From Sulfitobacter sp. M05 (GTDB lineage: Bacteria > Pseudomonadota > Alphaproteobacteria > Rhodobacterales > Rhodobacteraceae): a DNA stretch of 64,000 bases. The position numbers and the translations under genes were made by a program. Under the pieces are notes generated by a model. That model saw nothing but the letters and a program-made list of their open reading frames with translations, was not told the origin of the DNA and ran no database searches. The stretch lies in NCBI RefSeq assembly GCF_029285175.1, contig NZ_JABEDH010000001.1:1240001-1304000 (forward strand). The letters run 5' to 3'. Every line of letters begins with the position of its first letter. Position 1 is the stretch's first letter. Positions 17,875 through 27,826 of the stretch are shown piece after piece.

Positions 17875-19398
17875 TCACACTGTGGCCTCCGCTTGCGCCA
17901 GCGCTTTCAACTCGGCACGAATGACCTTGCCGGTCACGGTCATCGGCAGCGCCTCCAAGAAAGTAACTTCCCTTGGATATGAATAGCTTGCCAGCCGATC
18001 TTTAACCCACATCTGTAGGGCTTCGCCGGTCACATCCGCCCCTTTTTTGCGCACCACATAGGCTTTGACCACTTCGGTACGCAGGGCATCAGGTTTGCCC
18101 ACCACACCGCAGGTTGCAACATCGGGATGGCTTAACAGGCAATCTTCGATTTCGGCCGGACCAATCCGGTAGCCCGCAGAGGTGATCACATCATCCTCGC
18201 GGCCAACAAAACGCAAGTAGTCCCCGTCCCAGATGCCCCGATCCCCGGTCAGCATCCAGTCGCCACAGTATTTCTGCGCTGTTTCCTCTGGCCGCTGCCA
18301 GTACCCCAGCATCATCGACGCAGAGCCGCGCCGCACCGCGATATCCCCCTCTGCGTCACTTTCCTGCCCCTGCGCGTCTAGCACCGCCAGATGGTGACCT
18401 GTCACCGGCTTTCCAATCGCCCCCGGCAAAGCCGCGAAGGCCGCGCCACAGGACGACGCGATCATGTTGCATTCCGTCTGTCCGTAGAACTCGTTGATCT
18501 CAAGGCCGAATGCCTGCCGGCCCCACGCCAGCATTTCCGCCCCCAAAGGCTCACCGCCACTGGCAACCGAACGCAGCCCGGCCACCGACACATCCGCCGC
18601 TTTCAACATCCGCAAAGCGGTAGGCGGGAAAAATACGTTACGCACCCCGCCCCGTTTGATCACGTCACAGCACCCGTCCGGCGTGAATTTCGCCATCCGT
18701 GCCGCCACCACAGGCACTCCCAAGGCCAGCGCCGGCATCGCCACGTCAAACAGACCGCCGATCCATGCCCAATCCGCAGGCGTCCACAGACAATCCCCGG
18801 GCTGGCCCAGAAAATCATGACTTATCGCAACACCGGGCAGATGGCCGGTCAACATCCTGTGCCCATGCAACGCCCCCTTGGGGCTGCCGGTGGTGCCGGA
18901 CGTATAGATCAGCACCGCCGGATCGTCAGGGCCAGTATCCGCAAAGGGCACATCAGCGCCAGCGACACCAACCTCATCCGCAATCCATGCCTCTGCCAGC
19001 CGCCCAAGCAGGGCGGCCCCTTCCACGTCGGTCAGAACCAGCGCACAACCGGCATCCGTTACCCGCGACGAAAGAGCATCCTGCTTGAAGAGTTTGAACA
19101 AAGGTACTGAAACCGCGCCGATTTTCCAGATGGCCAGATGGGCGGCAGCGCACCATGGCGATTGCGACAGCAAGACACCCACGCGATCCCCAGCCTGCAC
19201 CCGCGCCTCAAGTGCGCGCGCCAAACCGTCCACCATTTCCTTTAGGTCAGCAAAAGTTACGTCCCGCGGGTGTGCCAAAGTCAGATCAACAATCGCAACC
19301 GCATCCGCAGGCTGTGCCAGACATTGCGCCGCCATGTTCAACCGCGCGGGAAAATCCCACGTCCCGTCTTCCAACACGCCTGGCAAAGCTGCTGTCAT
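17875..19398 (-). CDS. AMP-forming acyl-CoA synthetase
   Basis: 507-aa ANL-superfamily enzyme: P-loop-like YTSGTTGSPKG (about 165-175), NEFYGQTE (A5), TGDRG (A7), GREDDVITSAGYRIGPAEIE hinge region, and the C-terminal catalytic Lys in TVTGKVIR. It activates a carboxylic acid to its CoA ester through an acyl-adenylate. The layout resembles medium/short-chain (ACSM-type) synthetases. Lying 8 bases downstream of liuA, it may activate isovalerate or acetoacetate; the substrate is inferred from context. Confidence 0.88.
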   Translation of the reverse strand: MTAALPGVLEDGTWDFPARLNMAAQCLAQPADAVAIVDLTLAHPRDVTFADLKEMVDGLARALEARVQAGDRVGVLLSQSPWCAAAHLAIWKIGAVSVPLFKLFKQDALSSRVTDAGCALVLTDVEGAALLGRLAEAWIADEVGVAGADVPFADTGPDDPAVLIYTSGTTGSPKGALHGHRMLTGHLPGVAISHDFLGQPGDCLWTPADWAWIGGLFDVAMPALALGVPVVAARMAKFTPDGCCDVIKRGGVRNVFFPPTALRMLKAADVSVAGLRSVASGGEPLGAEMLAWGRQAFGLEINEFYGQTECNMIASSCGAAFAALPGAIGKPVTGHHLAVLDAQGQESDAEGDIAVRRGSASMMLGYWQRPEETAQKYCGDWMLTGDRGIWDGDYLRFVGREDDVITSAGYRIGPAEIEDCLLSHPDVATCGVVGKPDALRTEVVKAYVVRKKGADVTGEALQMWVKDRLASYSYPREVTFLEALPMTVTGKVIRAELKALAQAEATV

Positions 19399-19406
19399 GA
19401 TCTGGC

Positions 19407-20570
19407 TCAGCCCATTGCCGCCATCATTTCGCGACCAACCAGCATACGCCTGATTTCAGAAGTACCCGCGCCGATTTCCATCAATTTGGCATCGCGGAAA
19501 ATCCGGCCTACCGGGTTATCGGAGAGATAACCTGCCCCCCCCATCGCCTGTACGGCTTGATGCGCCTGCACCATCGCCTGTTCAGAAGCATAAAGACAGC
19601 AGGCCGCAGCATCCTGACGGGTGACGTCGCCACGGTCACAGGCCTTGGCGACCTCGTAAACATAGGCCCGCGCCGAGTTCATCGCCGTGTACATATCAGC
19701 CATCTTGCCCTGCATCAGCTGGAAATTCCCGATCGGCTGGCCGAATTGTTTGCGCTCGGCCATATAGGGCATAATCTCGTCCAGACAGTTGGCCATGATG
19801 CCAAGACCAATACCGGCCAACACCACCCGTTCGTAATCCAGACCAGACATCAGCACGCGCACGCCGCGCCCCTCTTCGCCCAGAACGTTTTCAAACGGCA
19901 CTTCGACATCATCAAAGATCAGCTCGGCGGTGTTTGATCCACGCATCCCCAGTTTGTCGAAATGCGGGCTGGTGGAAAACCCCTTCATGTCCTTATCAAT
20001 CAGGAAGGCCGTGATCCCTTTGGACCCGGCATCCGGATCGGTTTTGGCGTAGACCACCAAAGTTTGCGCGTCCGGCCCGTTGGTGATCCAGTATTTATTG
20101 CCACTCAAGCGGTAGTGATCATTGCGCTTTTCCGCCCGCAGCCTCATCGACACCACATCACTGCCTGCGGAAGGCTCCGACATCGCAAGCGCGCCCACAT
20201 GCTCGCCAGAGCAAAGCTTTGGCAGGAATTGATGACGCTGCTCGTCTGTGCCGTTCAGTTTGATCTGGTTCACGCAAAGATTTGAATGCGCCCCATAAGA
20301 CAAGGACACAGAGGCCGAGGCGCGCGCGATTTCCTCAACAGCAACTGTATGCGCCAGATAGCTCATGCCAGAGCCGCCAAACTCTTCGCTGACGGTCATC
20401 CCAAGCAGACCAAGCTCGCCCATTTCTTTCCACAGCTCTGGTGGAAAGTCGTTTTTCTGGTCGATTTCCGCCGCCATCGGCTTGACCCGTTCCTGCGCCC
20501 AACGATGCACCATCTCGCGCATGGCTTCGACGTCTTCGCCCAGATTGAATTTCATGCTTGCGGTGAACAT
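19407..20570 (-). CDS. liuA: Isovaleryl-CoA dehydrogenase
   Basis: 387-aa FAD acyl-CoA dehydrogenase oxidising isovaleryl-CoA to 3-methylcrotonyl-CoA. ACAD signatures [13 protein letters not shown] and [16 protein letters not shown] are present. The catalytic base typical of isovaleryl enzymes is seen as Glu247 in [11 protein letters not shown], rather than at the C-terminal site of other ACADs, which supports this specificity. First gene of the cluster; a palindrome lies 25 bases upstream. Confidence 0.95.
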   Translation of the reverse strand: MFTASMKFNLGEDVEAMREMVHRWAQERVKPMAAEIDQKNDFPPELWKEMGELGLLGMTVSEEFGGSGMSYLAHTVAVEEIARASASVSLSYGAHSNLCVNQIKLNGTDEQRHQFLPKLCSGEHVGALAMSEPSAGSDVVSMRLRAEKRNDHYRLSGNKYWITNGPDAQTLVVYAKTDPDAGSKGITAFLIDKDMKGFSTSPHFDKLGMRGSNTAELIFDDVEVPFENVLGEEGRGVRVLMSGLDYERVVLAGIGLGIMANCLDEIMPYMAERKQFGQPIGNFQLMQGKMADMYTAMNSARAYVYEVAKACDRGDVTRQDAAACCLYASEQAMVQAHQAVQAMGGAGYLSDNPVGRIFRDAKLMEIGAGTSEIRRMLVGREMMAAMG

Positions 20571-20594
20571 GGCTCTCTCCCCAAAACCGATTTA

Positions 20595-20610
20595 ATGAAC
20601 ACTTGTTCAT
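20595..20610. promoter_or_regulatory. Palindromic candidate operator of the leucine cluster
   Basis: ATGAACACTTGTTCAT: 7-bp perfect arms (ATGAACA/TGTTCAT) with a 2-base centre, 25-40 bases upstream of the liuA ATG, where it would overlap a promoter. Its size suits a TetR-type dimer. No regulator gene lies next to the cluster in this window. Confidence 0.55.
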
Positions 20611-20753
20611 ATCCTTAACGATCTGCCCGCCATGCGTCAACAGGGACGCATGATCCTGCGGCGGTTTTCACGTTTTGCGCCCGTCGTGATGGAACCACAG
20701 CGCCCCCATTCCGTTAAGCCCCTGAACGCAGATGATACAAAAGGACACAGAAC

Positions 20754-21230
20754 ATGACTGATCACATCAAGAAGGAATTTCTCGACCGTTTGGAAGACAC
20801 ACGCGTCGGCATGTTGTCCGCCGGCGCGGCCCGGGCCGTACCGATGAGCCACTATTTTGACGATGACGACCCCCAGGCGACACTGTGGTTTATCACCGCC
20901 AAGCAAACCGATCTTTCCAAGGCTGCGGGCTCCGGCACACCCGGCACATTCATTGTCAACAGCACGGATGAATCCCTTCACGCCCGCCTTGAAGGCACGC
21001 TCAGCATTTCCAACGACGCGGCCCAACTTGATCGGATTTGGTCGAAAGTGGCCGAAGCATGGTTCGAAGGGGGCAAACAGGATCCGGACATCCAGCTGTT
21101 GCGCTTTGACCCGAAAGAGGCCGAGGTCTGGATCACCGGTGGCAGTATCAAATTCCTTTATGAGATCGCCAAGGCAAATTTGACCGACAGCAAACCCGAT
21201 GTCGGCGACCACGCGGTCATCACATTCTGA
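20754..21230 (+). CDS. General-stress-type pyridoxamine 5'-phosphate oxidase-fold protein
   Basis: 158 aa, split-barrel flavin-binding fold. N-terminal helix (KEFLDRLEDTRVGML), then MSHYFDDDDPQATLWFITAKQTD, and a late WFEGGKQDPDIQLLRFDP segment typical of the general stress protein 26 group. Members bind FMN or F420; the reaction is unknown. The start ATG follows an AAAGGA site. Stands alone on the + strand and ends at a strong hairpin. Confidence 0.85.
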   Translation: MTDHIKKEFLDRLEDTRVGMLSAGAARAVPMSHYFDDDDPQATLWFITAKQTDLSKAAGSGTPGTFIVNSTDESLHARLEGTLSISNDAAQLDRIWSKVAEAWFEGGKQDPDIQLLRFDPKEAEVWITGGSIKFLYEIAKANLTDSKPDVGDHAVITF

Positions 21231-21261
21231 TCATGCCCACCCCCGCCCGATCGCGGGCCCT

Positions 21262-21288
21262 AACGCCCCCGGCAATGCCGGGGGCGTT
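21262..21288. terminator. Strong bidirectional hairpin between convergent genes
   Basis: Perfect 12-bp stem AACGCCCCCGGC (21262-21273) / GCCGGGGGCGTT (21277-21288) with a 3-base loop, between the stress protein and the DegT gene (convergent). The T-run is short, so the stem does most of the work. The remainder of 21289-21420 shows no gene. Confidence 0.7.
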
Positions 21289-21420
21289 TGCGTGACGGCA
21301 GGCCTATTAATTCTTCGCCCAAAGCGTCCCGCCTTTAACCTGAGCCATTGTCTATCGCTTTTCGCGTTCGACCAAAGGAAGAGGCCGCGAACAAGCGCTT
21401 CATGTTTAAGGCAGGACGCT

Positions 21421-22614
21421 CTAGGCGCTCTGAAAAACCGCCCCAACCTCTGCTTTGATAATCCGCGCAATCAGCGCGCAGTCTTCCAGTGAAAAGGTCA
21501 ACGGGACACGCATGTCGATAATCCCCGCCAATACCGCGTCACTTTTGGGCATGACCGGCGCATCCACATATCGCCAGCTGTCATACCGGCTGGTAAACCC
21601 GACCGGCTCTGCGCCGCCGAACCACTTCAGCTCGACACCGCGCTTCAGGCAACGTGCCAGCACGTCCTCGACATTTGCCGCTGACCAGCCCTGCAACAGA
21701 AACTGGATCGACGATCCCACGATGATCTCGGCTTCGGGCCGCTCAATCACCGTAAGTCCGGGCGTGTCGCGCAGCCCCTTTTCGACCGCGAAGTAACGGG
21801 CGTTCCAGCCCTCACGGTGTTCATCCAGCTTGCGCAACTGGGGCCGCAGGATCGCCGCGCGCAGATTGTCCATCCGCCCGGAGATGTTTGGCGTCTCGTA
21901 TCGTATCTGCGCATAGGCCTCAGCAGGCGGTCCAGCCGGATGCTTTTCATACATCATATAAGACCCTGACAGGATCACGGCCCGCGCCGCAACCTCTGGA
22001 TCATCGGTGACAAACAAACCACCTTCGCCGGAATTCACATGTTTATAGGTCTGGCAGGAATAACACCCGACCTTGCCCTGCGTGCCTGACGGGACACCCT
22101 TCCAGGACGCCCCCATCGTATGCGCACAATCTTCGATCACAATCACGCCGGCAGTATCACAGAGCGCCATCAGCGCTTCCATATCCGCCAGATGCCCGCG
22201 CATGTGGCTCAGCAACAGCACATCAGCCTGCCCGGCTTTGGCCGCCAGATCATCAAGGTCGATCACCAGTTGCTCCGTCACTCCGACAAAGACCGGCACC
22301 GCCCCAACGGCAGCAATCGCACCCGGCACAGGTGCCAGTGTAAAGGCATTGGTCAGCACCCTGTCGCCGGGCCGCACCCCGACCGCACGCAGGGCCGTCG
22401 CCATGGCATACCCCCCCGAGGCAACCGCCAGACAATATTTCGCCCCCACCTGCTTGGCGAATTCCTGTTCCAGCAGGGCCGTTTCCGCCACCTCACCCGC
22501 AGCCGTGTTGTAGCGATGCAGGCGCCCCGACCGCATCACGGCAATCGCGGCCTCGATACCTTCTTCCGGGATCGGCTCTTGCTGGGTGAAGCTGCCTTTG
22601 AAAACCTCGCTCAT
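21421..22614 (-). CDS. DegT/DnrJ/EryC1/StrS-family PLP aminotransferase
   Basis: 397 aa. PLP fold type I sugar-aminotransferase-like enzyme: VIEDCAHTMGA (Asp162 contacts the pyridine N), and the Schiff-base Lys191 in QTYKHVNSGEGG followed by GGLF. Such enzymes usually aminate keto-sugars for surface glycans or antibiotics, but no other sugar-nucleotide genes of that kind are adjacent and the substrate is unknown. The ATG overlaps the gph stop (ATGA). Confidence 0.85.
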   Translation of the reverse strand: MSEVFKGSFTQQEPIPEEGIEAAIAVMRSGRLHRYNTAAGEVAETALLEQEFAKQVGAKYCLAVASGGYAMATALRAVGVRPGDRVLTNAFTLAPVPGAIAAVGAVPVFVGVTEQLVIDLDDLAAKAGQADVLLLSHMRGHLADMEALMALCDTAGVIVIEDCAHTMGASWKGVPSGTQGKVGCYSCQTYKHVNSGEGGLFVTDDPEVAARAVILSGSYMMYEKHPAGPPAEAYAQIRYETPNISGRMDNLRAAILRPQLRKLDEHREGWNARYFAVEKGLRDTPGLTVIERPEAEIIVGSSIQFLLQGWSAANVEDVLARCLKRGVELKWFGGAEPVGFTSRYDSWRYVDAPVMPKSDAVLAGIIDMRVPLTFSLEDCALIARIIKAEVGAVFQSA

Positions 22615-23285
22615 ACCGCCGGCCCGATCAACTGCGCGACAATCCCGTCCAGATCATCGTAATGGTCCAGCACCGCCTCAGGGGTCAGCGCCTGCATGTC
22701 ACCACCCGCAGGACCAAAGGTTACCAACACACAGGGCACGCCAGCGGCCTGGGCTGTTTTGCGGTCGGTTTCTGTATCACCAATCAACATGCATCGCGCC
22801 GGATCACCGCCCGCACGCCTTGCGGTTTCAAACAAATGCTCCGGATCAGGTTTACGCACCGCCAGCGTATCCGCCCCCAGCATGGCGTCAAAGACATTGC
22901 GAACACCCAGCCGTGTCAGCAAAGTATCGGCAAGCCCTTCCGGCTTATTGGTGCAAATCGCCACAAAGTACCCCGCGGTTTTCAACCGTTCGACCGCTGC
23001 CATTGCCCCCTCATACAACACCGTATGTGTATCAATGTCTTGCGCATAGGCCGCCAGCAATTTTGGGTAATAGGCGTCAATCACCGTTTCATCATCCGCA
23101 CGGTTCAGCCGCTCCATCCCCAACCGCAACATCGCGCGCCCGCCGCGCAGGGCCGTACCTGCGTCCTGTTTCACATCCAGCAGATCACCTGCTCCCATGT
23201 CGCGAAAACAGGCATTGGCCGCCGCAATCAGATCGCCGCTGGTGTCTGCCAAAGTCCCGTCCAGATCGAATACAACTGTCTTCAC
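22611..23285 (-). CDS. gph: Phosphoglycolate phosphatase-like HAD hydrolase
   Basis: 224 aa. All HAD motifs are seen: FDLDGTLADT (nucleophile and acid Asp), ICTNKP (motif II), the Lys in AVRKPDPEH (motif III) and LIGDTETDRKTA (motif IV), with a helical cap between I and II. The likely substrate is 2-phosphoglycolate, from DNA repair or oxygenase side reactions. The start is GTG at 23285, 5 bases after GGGAGGG and directly before KTVVFDLDGT; the longer open frame to 23537 is not supported. Confidence 0.88.
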   Translation of the reverse strand: MKTVVFDLDGTLADTSGDLIAAANACFRDMGAGDLLDVKQDAGTALRGGRAMLRLGMERLNRADDETVIDAYYPKLLAAYAQDIDTHTVLYEGAMAAVERLKTAGYFVAICTNKPEGLADTLLTRLGVRNVFDAMLGADTLAVRKPDPEHLFETARRAGGDPARCMLIGDTETDRKTAQAAGVPCVLVTFGPAGGDMQALTPEAVLDHYDDLDGIVAQLIGPAV

Positions 23286-23415
23286 GAAATCCCTCCCATG
23301 CGCGGAACCCCGCCCGTCGATGTTGCAACACGCAACCTTGTTTGATTGGTGGCAGACTTGCACCGGACTGCCAAGCGCGTAAAGAGGGGCAAAAGACCCC
23401 AAAAGCGAGTAGAAC

Positions 23416-24768
23416 ATGAAAACCGCCCTGATCGTGCTTGCCGCTGGCAAAGGCACACGGATGAATTCCGACCTGCCCAAGGTCCTGCACCCCATCGCCG
23501 GGGAGCCCATGTTGATCCACGCCCTTGAGGCCGGCACAATGCTTACTCCTGAGCGTGCGGTTGTGGTGGCCGGTCACGGTGCCGATCAGGTCCGAGCAGC
23601 CACGCTCGAGCATGATATTTCAATCAAAGTGGTCGAACAGTCAGAGCAACTGGGCACCGCTCATGCGGTGGCACAGGCGCGCGACGCCCTTGCCGGGTTT
23701 GATGGCATGGCGCTGGTGCTCTATGGCGACACCCCCTTTATACGCGCCGAAACTCTTGAGGAAATGCAGGCGGCCCTTGCCCAAAACGATGTTGTCGTGT
23801 TGGGATTTGAGGCGGCAGACCCTGCGCGCTATGGCCGGCTGGTGATGGATGGTCAGCAATTGGACCGGATTGTCGAGTTCAAAGACGCCTCCGAAGACGA
23901 ACGGATGATCACCCTGTGCAATTCCGGTGTTGTGGCTGGTAATGCCGATCTGCTGTTTGATCTGATCAACGCTGTGGATAACAAAAACGCCTCCGAGGAA
24001 TATTACCTGACGGATATCGTCGGGCTGGCCCGCGCCCGCGGTTTGTCCGCCACTGCCGTCACCTGCGCCGAATGGGAGACCGTCGGTATCAATTCGCGCG
24101 CCGAACTGGCCCGCGCCGAAACCGATTTCCAGAAACGCGCCCGTGCGGCACTGCTGGAAGACGGGGTAACCTTGACCGCCCCCGATACGGTTTTCCTTGC
24201 CCGCGATACCGTGATTGGACGCGACACATTAATAGAACCCAATGTGGTGTTCGGCCCCGGCGTCACGGTGGAATCCGGCGCCACCATCCGCGCCTTTTCG
24301 CACCTTGAGGGCTGCCACGTCTCACGCGGATCAGTTGTCGGCCCCTACGCGCGCCTGCGCCCGGGTGCAGAACTGGCCGAACACGTTAAGATCGGCAATT
24401 TTGTCGAAATCAAAAATGCCCAGATCGCCGAAGGGGCCAAAGTGAACCACCTGAGCTATATCGGCGATGCGACCATCGGGGCCGCGGCAAATATCGGTGC
24501 CGGCACCATTACATGTAACTACGATGGGGTAATGAAACATCATACCCATGTTGGGGCCAATGCGTTTATCGGATCAAACACCATGTTGGTCGCCCCTGTC
24601 TCAATCGGCGCTGGTGCATTGACCGGCAGCGGCTCGGTGATCACCTCGGACGTGGAACCAGATGCATTGGCACTGGCCCGCGCACCGCAGATTGAAAAAC
24701 CGGGCATGGCACGAAAATTGTTCGATATGTTAAAGGCCAAGAAGGCCAAACAACAGAGAGGCAGCTAA
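23416..24768 (+). CDS. glmU: Bifunctional N-acetylglucosamine-1-phosphate uridyltransferase / glucosamine-1-phosphate acetyltransferase
   Basis: 450 aa. N-terminal nucleotidyltransferase with LAAGKGTRM and LPKVLHPIAG; C-terminal left-handed beta-helix with repeated hexapeptides and the acetyltransferase segment NYDGVMKHHTHVGANAFIG. Makes UDP-GlcNAc for peptidoglycan and lipid A. Two bases upstream of glmS, so both hexosamine enzymes are made together. Confidence 0.97.
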   Translation: MKTALIVLAAGKGTRMNSDLPKVLHPIAGEPMLIHALEAGTMLTPERAVVVAGHGADQVRAATLEHDISIKVVEQSEQLGTAHAVAQARDALAGFDGMALVLYGDTPFIRAETLEEMQAALAQNDVVVLGFEAADPARYGRLVMDGQQLDRIVEFKDASEDERMITLCNSGVVAGNADLLFDLINAVDNKNASEEYYLTDIVGLARARGLSATAVTCAEWETVGINSRAELARAETDFQKRARAALLEDGVTLTAPDTVFLARDTVIGRDTLIEPNVVFGPGVTVESGATIRAFSHLEGCHVSRGSVVGPYARLRPGAELAEHVKIGNFVEIKNAQIAEGAKVNHLSYIGDATIGAAANIGAGTITCNYDGVMKHHTHVGANAFIGSNTMLVAPVSIGAGALTGSGSVITSDVEPDALALARAPQIEKPGMARKLFDMLKAKKAKQQRGS

Positions 24769-24770
24769 AA

Positions 24771-26591
24771 ATGTGTGGTATTGTCGGTGTTTTGGGCAGC
24801 CATGAAGTGGCCCCTATTCTGGTTGAGGCCCTCAAGAGGCTTGAATATCGCGGCTATGACAGTGCCGGCATTGCCACCGTAAACGATAGCAAGCTGGCGC
24901 GCCGCCGCGCGGTGGGTAAGCTGGTGAACCTGTCCGATCTTTTGGTGCATGAACCGCTGGCGGGCAAGGCAGGCATCGGTCACACCCGCTGGGCCACCCA
25001 TGGTGCGCCCACCGTCAGCAACGCCCACCCACATCAGGCCGGCAAGGTCGCGGTTGTACACAACGGCATCATCGAGAATTTCCGCGAGTTGCGCAGTGAG
25101 CTGGCCGAAGATGGCGTCGAATTTGTGACCGAAACAGACACTGAAACCGTTGCGCTGTTGACCCATCACTATATGAAATCTGGCATGACGCCGGTTAACG
25201 CCGTCAAAACGACCCTGTCCCGTCTGGACGGCGCTTTTGCACTGGCCTTTCTGTTTGACGGTTATGACGATCTGATGATTGCGGCCCGCAAGGGATCCCC
25301 CCTTGCCATCGGCTATGGCACCGGTGAAATGTTTGTCGGCAGTGATGCAATCGCCCTTTCACCAATGACCGACCGTATTTCCTATCTTGAAGAGGGCGAT
25401 ATTGCCGTCGTCACCCGCAGCTCGGTCGAAGTTACCGACGCCAATGGCAATCTTGCCAACCGCGCCATCAAACAAATTCAGGTCGACGCAACCCGTATCG
25501 ACAAGGCCGGTCACAAGCATTTCATGGCCAAGGAAATTGCCGAACAACCCGGTGTAATCGGTCAGGCGCTGTCGCATTATCTCTCTGATACGGGCGACAT
25601 CCTTTTGCCCGGCGAAGGTGTTGATTTTACCAAGGTTGATCGCATCACCATGGTTGCTTGTGGCACCGCCTCTTACGCTTGTCTGACGGCGAAATATTGG
25701 TTCGAACAGATTGCCCGCATCCCTGTCGAGGTCGATGTCGCATCAGAGTTCCGCTACCGTGAACCGCCGATCCCTGATCACACTTTGGCACTTTTTGTCA
25801 GCCAGTCCGGCGAAACCGCCGACACGCTGGCCGCCCTGCGCTATTGTGAGGAGCGCGCGCAAACCATCCTATCAGTCGTGAATGTGCCGGAATCCTCTAT
25901 CGCCCGTGAAAGCGACCTAACCCTGCCGATCTATGCCGGTATCGAGGTTGGTGTGGCCTCGACCAAGGCGTTTACCTGCCAGCTGACGGTCCTTTTCATG
26001 TTGGCGCTCAAAGCGGCCCAGCAGCGCGGCACATTGAACGACGAGGCTCTGGCCGATCACGTCAGCGCCCTGCGCGGCCTGCCCTCGGTGATCAATGCCG
26101 CCCTAGAGAAAAACAGCGAAATCCGCGACGCTGCGCAAAAGCTGTCACATGCACAGGATGTTCTGTTTCTGGGCCGTGGCCGGATGTTTCCAATGGCACA
26201 TGAGGCAGCTCTTAAACTAAAAGAAATCAGCTATATACACGCCGAAGCTTATGCATCAGGTGAACTAAAGCACGGCCCCATTGCCCTGATCGATGAAAAC
26301 ATGCCCGTGGTGGTTCTGGCCCCGCATGATTCATTGTTCGACAAGACCGTCAGCAACATGCAGGAAGTCATGGCGCGGCAGGGAAAGGTGATCCTGATTT
26401 CTGACAGCGAGGGCCTTGCCACCGCCAGCGAGGGCGTCTGGGCGACCATCGAAATGCCGCGCATTTCCGAAGCGCTGGGTCCGATCCTCTATGCCATCCC
26501 CGCGCAATTGCTGGCCTATCACACGGCGGTCGCGAAAGGCACCGATGTGGATCAGCCCCGCAACCTCGCCAAATCCGTTACGGTGGAATAA
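24771..26591 (+). CDS. glmS: Glutamine-fructose-6-phosphate aminotransferase (isomerising)
   Basis: 606 aa. N-terminal Ntn glutaminase exposing Cys2 (MCGIVGVLG), with GHTRWATHG and the HNGIIENF loop; two C-terminal SIS isomerase domains (ACGTASYACL, SQSGETADT, LGRGRMFPMAHEAALKLKE) and the terminal NLAKSVTVE. Makes glucosamine-6-phosphate, feeding GlmU through GlmM. No ribozyme-like leader is possible in the 2-base gap to glmU. Its stop shares one base with the next gene (TAATG). Confidence 0.98.
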   Translation: MCGIVGVLGSHEVAPILVEALKRLEYRGYDSAGIATVNDSKLARRRAVGKLVNLSDLLVHEPLAGKAGIGHTRWATHGAPTVSNAHPHQAGKVAVVHNGIIENFRELRSELAEDGVEFVTETDTETVALLTHHYMKSGMTPVNAVKTTLSRLDGAFALAFLFDGYDDLMIAARKGSPLAIGYGTGEMFVGSDAIALSPMTDRISYLEEGDIAVVTRSSVEVTDANGNLANRAIKQIQVDATRIDKAGHKHFMAKEIAEQPGVIGQALSHYLSDTGDILLPGEGVDFTKVDRITMVACGTASYACLTAKYWFEQIARIPVEVDVASEFRYREPPIPDHTLALFVSQSGETADTLAALRYCEERAQTILSVVNVPESSIARESDLTLPIYAGIEVGVASTKAFTCQLTVLFMLALKAAQQRGTLNDEALADHVSALRGLPSVINAALEKNSEIRDAAQKLSHAQDVLFLGRGRMFPMAHEAALKLKEISYIHAEAYASGELKHGPIALIDENMPVVVLAPHDSLFDKTVSNMQEVMARQGKVILISDSEGLATASEGVWATIEMPRISEALGPILYAIPAQLLAYHTAVAKGTDVDQPRNLAKSVTVE

Positions 26592-27145
26592 TGGCCAAGC
26601 AGTTTGACCAGATCTCCGACGACCACCGCCAGTTTATCGACGCGCAGCATATTTTCTTTTGCGGTACGGCTGCCGATGAGGGCCGTGTGAACATCTCGCC
26701 CAAGGGCATGGACAGTCTGCGCGTGATGGGGCCCAACCGGATCATCTGGCGCAACCTGAGCGGCTCGGGCAATGAAACCGCGGGCCACCTGTTGCGCATG
26801 AACCGGATGACGTTGATGTGGTGCGGGTTTGAAATCCGCCCGATGATTATGCGGGCCTATGGCCGCGCAGAGACCTTGCATCCTCGCGACGCGGCTTTTT
26901 CAGCGTTGAACGCCCATTTCGAAACTGACGTTGGTGCGCGCCAGATCTACGACATGACCATCGATCTGCTTCAAACCTCCTGCGGCTATGCGGTACCCTT
27001 CTACGACCACAAGGGCCCAAGGGACACGCTAAGGCGTCAGGCCGAACAGCATGGCCCAAAGGGCGTGGCCCAACGATGGGCACGCGACAATCAAAGCACC
27101 ATCGACGGATTGCCTACACATATTCTGGATACACCTGATGCATGA
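26591..27145 (+). CDS. Pyridoxamine 5'-phosphate oxidase-family protein
   Basis: 184 aa, split-barrel flavin-like fold: HIFFCGTAADEGRVNISPKGMD near the N-terminus (split here between residues ~20-41) is the typical start, followed by NRIIWRNLSGSGNETAGHLL. The conserved C-terminal part (QTSCGYAVPFYDHKG, then a region with W-A-R-D-N) is found in a large uncharacterised group. The reaction is unknown. Coupled to glmS by a one-base overlap and overlapping the next gene by 8 bases. Confidence 0.85.
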   Translation: MAKQFDQISDDHRQFIDAQHIFFCGTAADEGRVNISPKGMDSLRVMGPNRIIWRNLSGSGNETAGHLLRMNRMTLMWCGFEIRPMIMRAYGRAETLHPRDAAFSALNAHFETDVGARQIYDMTIDLLQTSCGYAVPFYDHKGPRDTLRRQAEQHGPKGVAQRWARDNQSTIDGLPTHILDTPDA

Positions 27146-27824
27146 ACCTTACCTCGAACAGCTGACCGCGCTCGCGAACCCGGCCAAAGCGCTGGACATG
27201 CGCAAATACCACAAGGTGGACCGCACCTATCTGGGCCTTGCCAATCCGCAGATTGACGCACTGACCAAAGAGTGGCGCACCGAGCTGGATACCGACGCCC
27301 GCGTCGCCCTGTCAGATGCCCTGTGGCAGACCGATGTCTATGAGGCACGGGTGGCGGCAGCCAAACTGCTGACACAGGCCCGCATCCGCCCTGATGACAC
27401 CGCAGCATGGGAATTGATCGCATCATGGACGCCGGACTTTGACAGCTGGGCCATTGCCGATCACGCCTGCATGGCGGGACAGAAACGTCTGGTGGCCGAT
27501 CCTGCGCGACTGGATCACGTCGAGACATGGATCGCCTCGGATCACATGTGGACGCGCCGCGCCGCCTTTGTCAGCACCCTGCCCTGGACCAAGCAAAACA
27601 ATCCCAAACCCGCCGAGATCGAGGCCCGTGACCGGATCCTTGGCTGGGCCGCGTCACTGACCACTGACCATCAGTGGTTTATCCAAAAGGCCATCGGCTG
27701 GTGGCTGCGTGAACTGTCGAAACATGACGCGGTGCGCACCACGGGTTTCATCGACGCCCATGGCGACAAGATGAAACCCTTTGCGGTGAAAGAGGCCCTG
27801 CGGTTCCTGAAAAAATCAGCCTGA
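27138..27824 (+). CDS. DNA alkylation repair-like HEAT-repeat protein
   Basis: 228 aa, all helical. The core KVDRTYLGLANPQIDALTKEW, W-R plus repeated helix pairs, TDVYEARVAAAKLL, and WIQKA-like FIQKAIGWWLRELSKHD match the AlkC/AlkD type of HEAT-like DNA glycosylase, which removes alkylated bases without flipping them. The start ATG at 27138 overlaps the upstream gene's end by 8 bases; an open frame further upstream is inside that gene. The activity is inferred. Confidence 0.82.
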   Translation: MHEPYLEQLTALANPAKALDMRKYHKVDRTYLGLANPQIDALTKEWRTELDTDARVALSDALWQTDVYEARVAAAKLLTQARIRPDDTAAWELIASWTPDFDSWAIADHACMAGQKRLVADPARLDHVETWIASDHMWTRRAAFVSTLPWTKQNNPKPAEIEARDRILGWAASLTTDHQWFIQKAIGWWLRELSKHDAVRTTGFIDAHGDKMKPFAVKEALRFLKKSA

Positions 27825-27826
27825 AC

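Noticed and set aside
24769..24770. glmS riboswitch/ribozyme
   Set aside because: Only 2 bases separate glmU and glmS and the element is not expected in this group.
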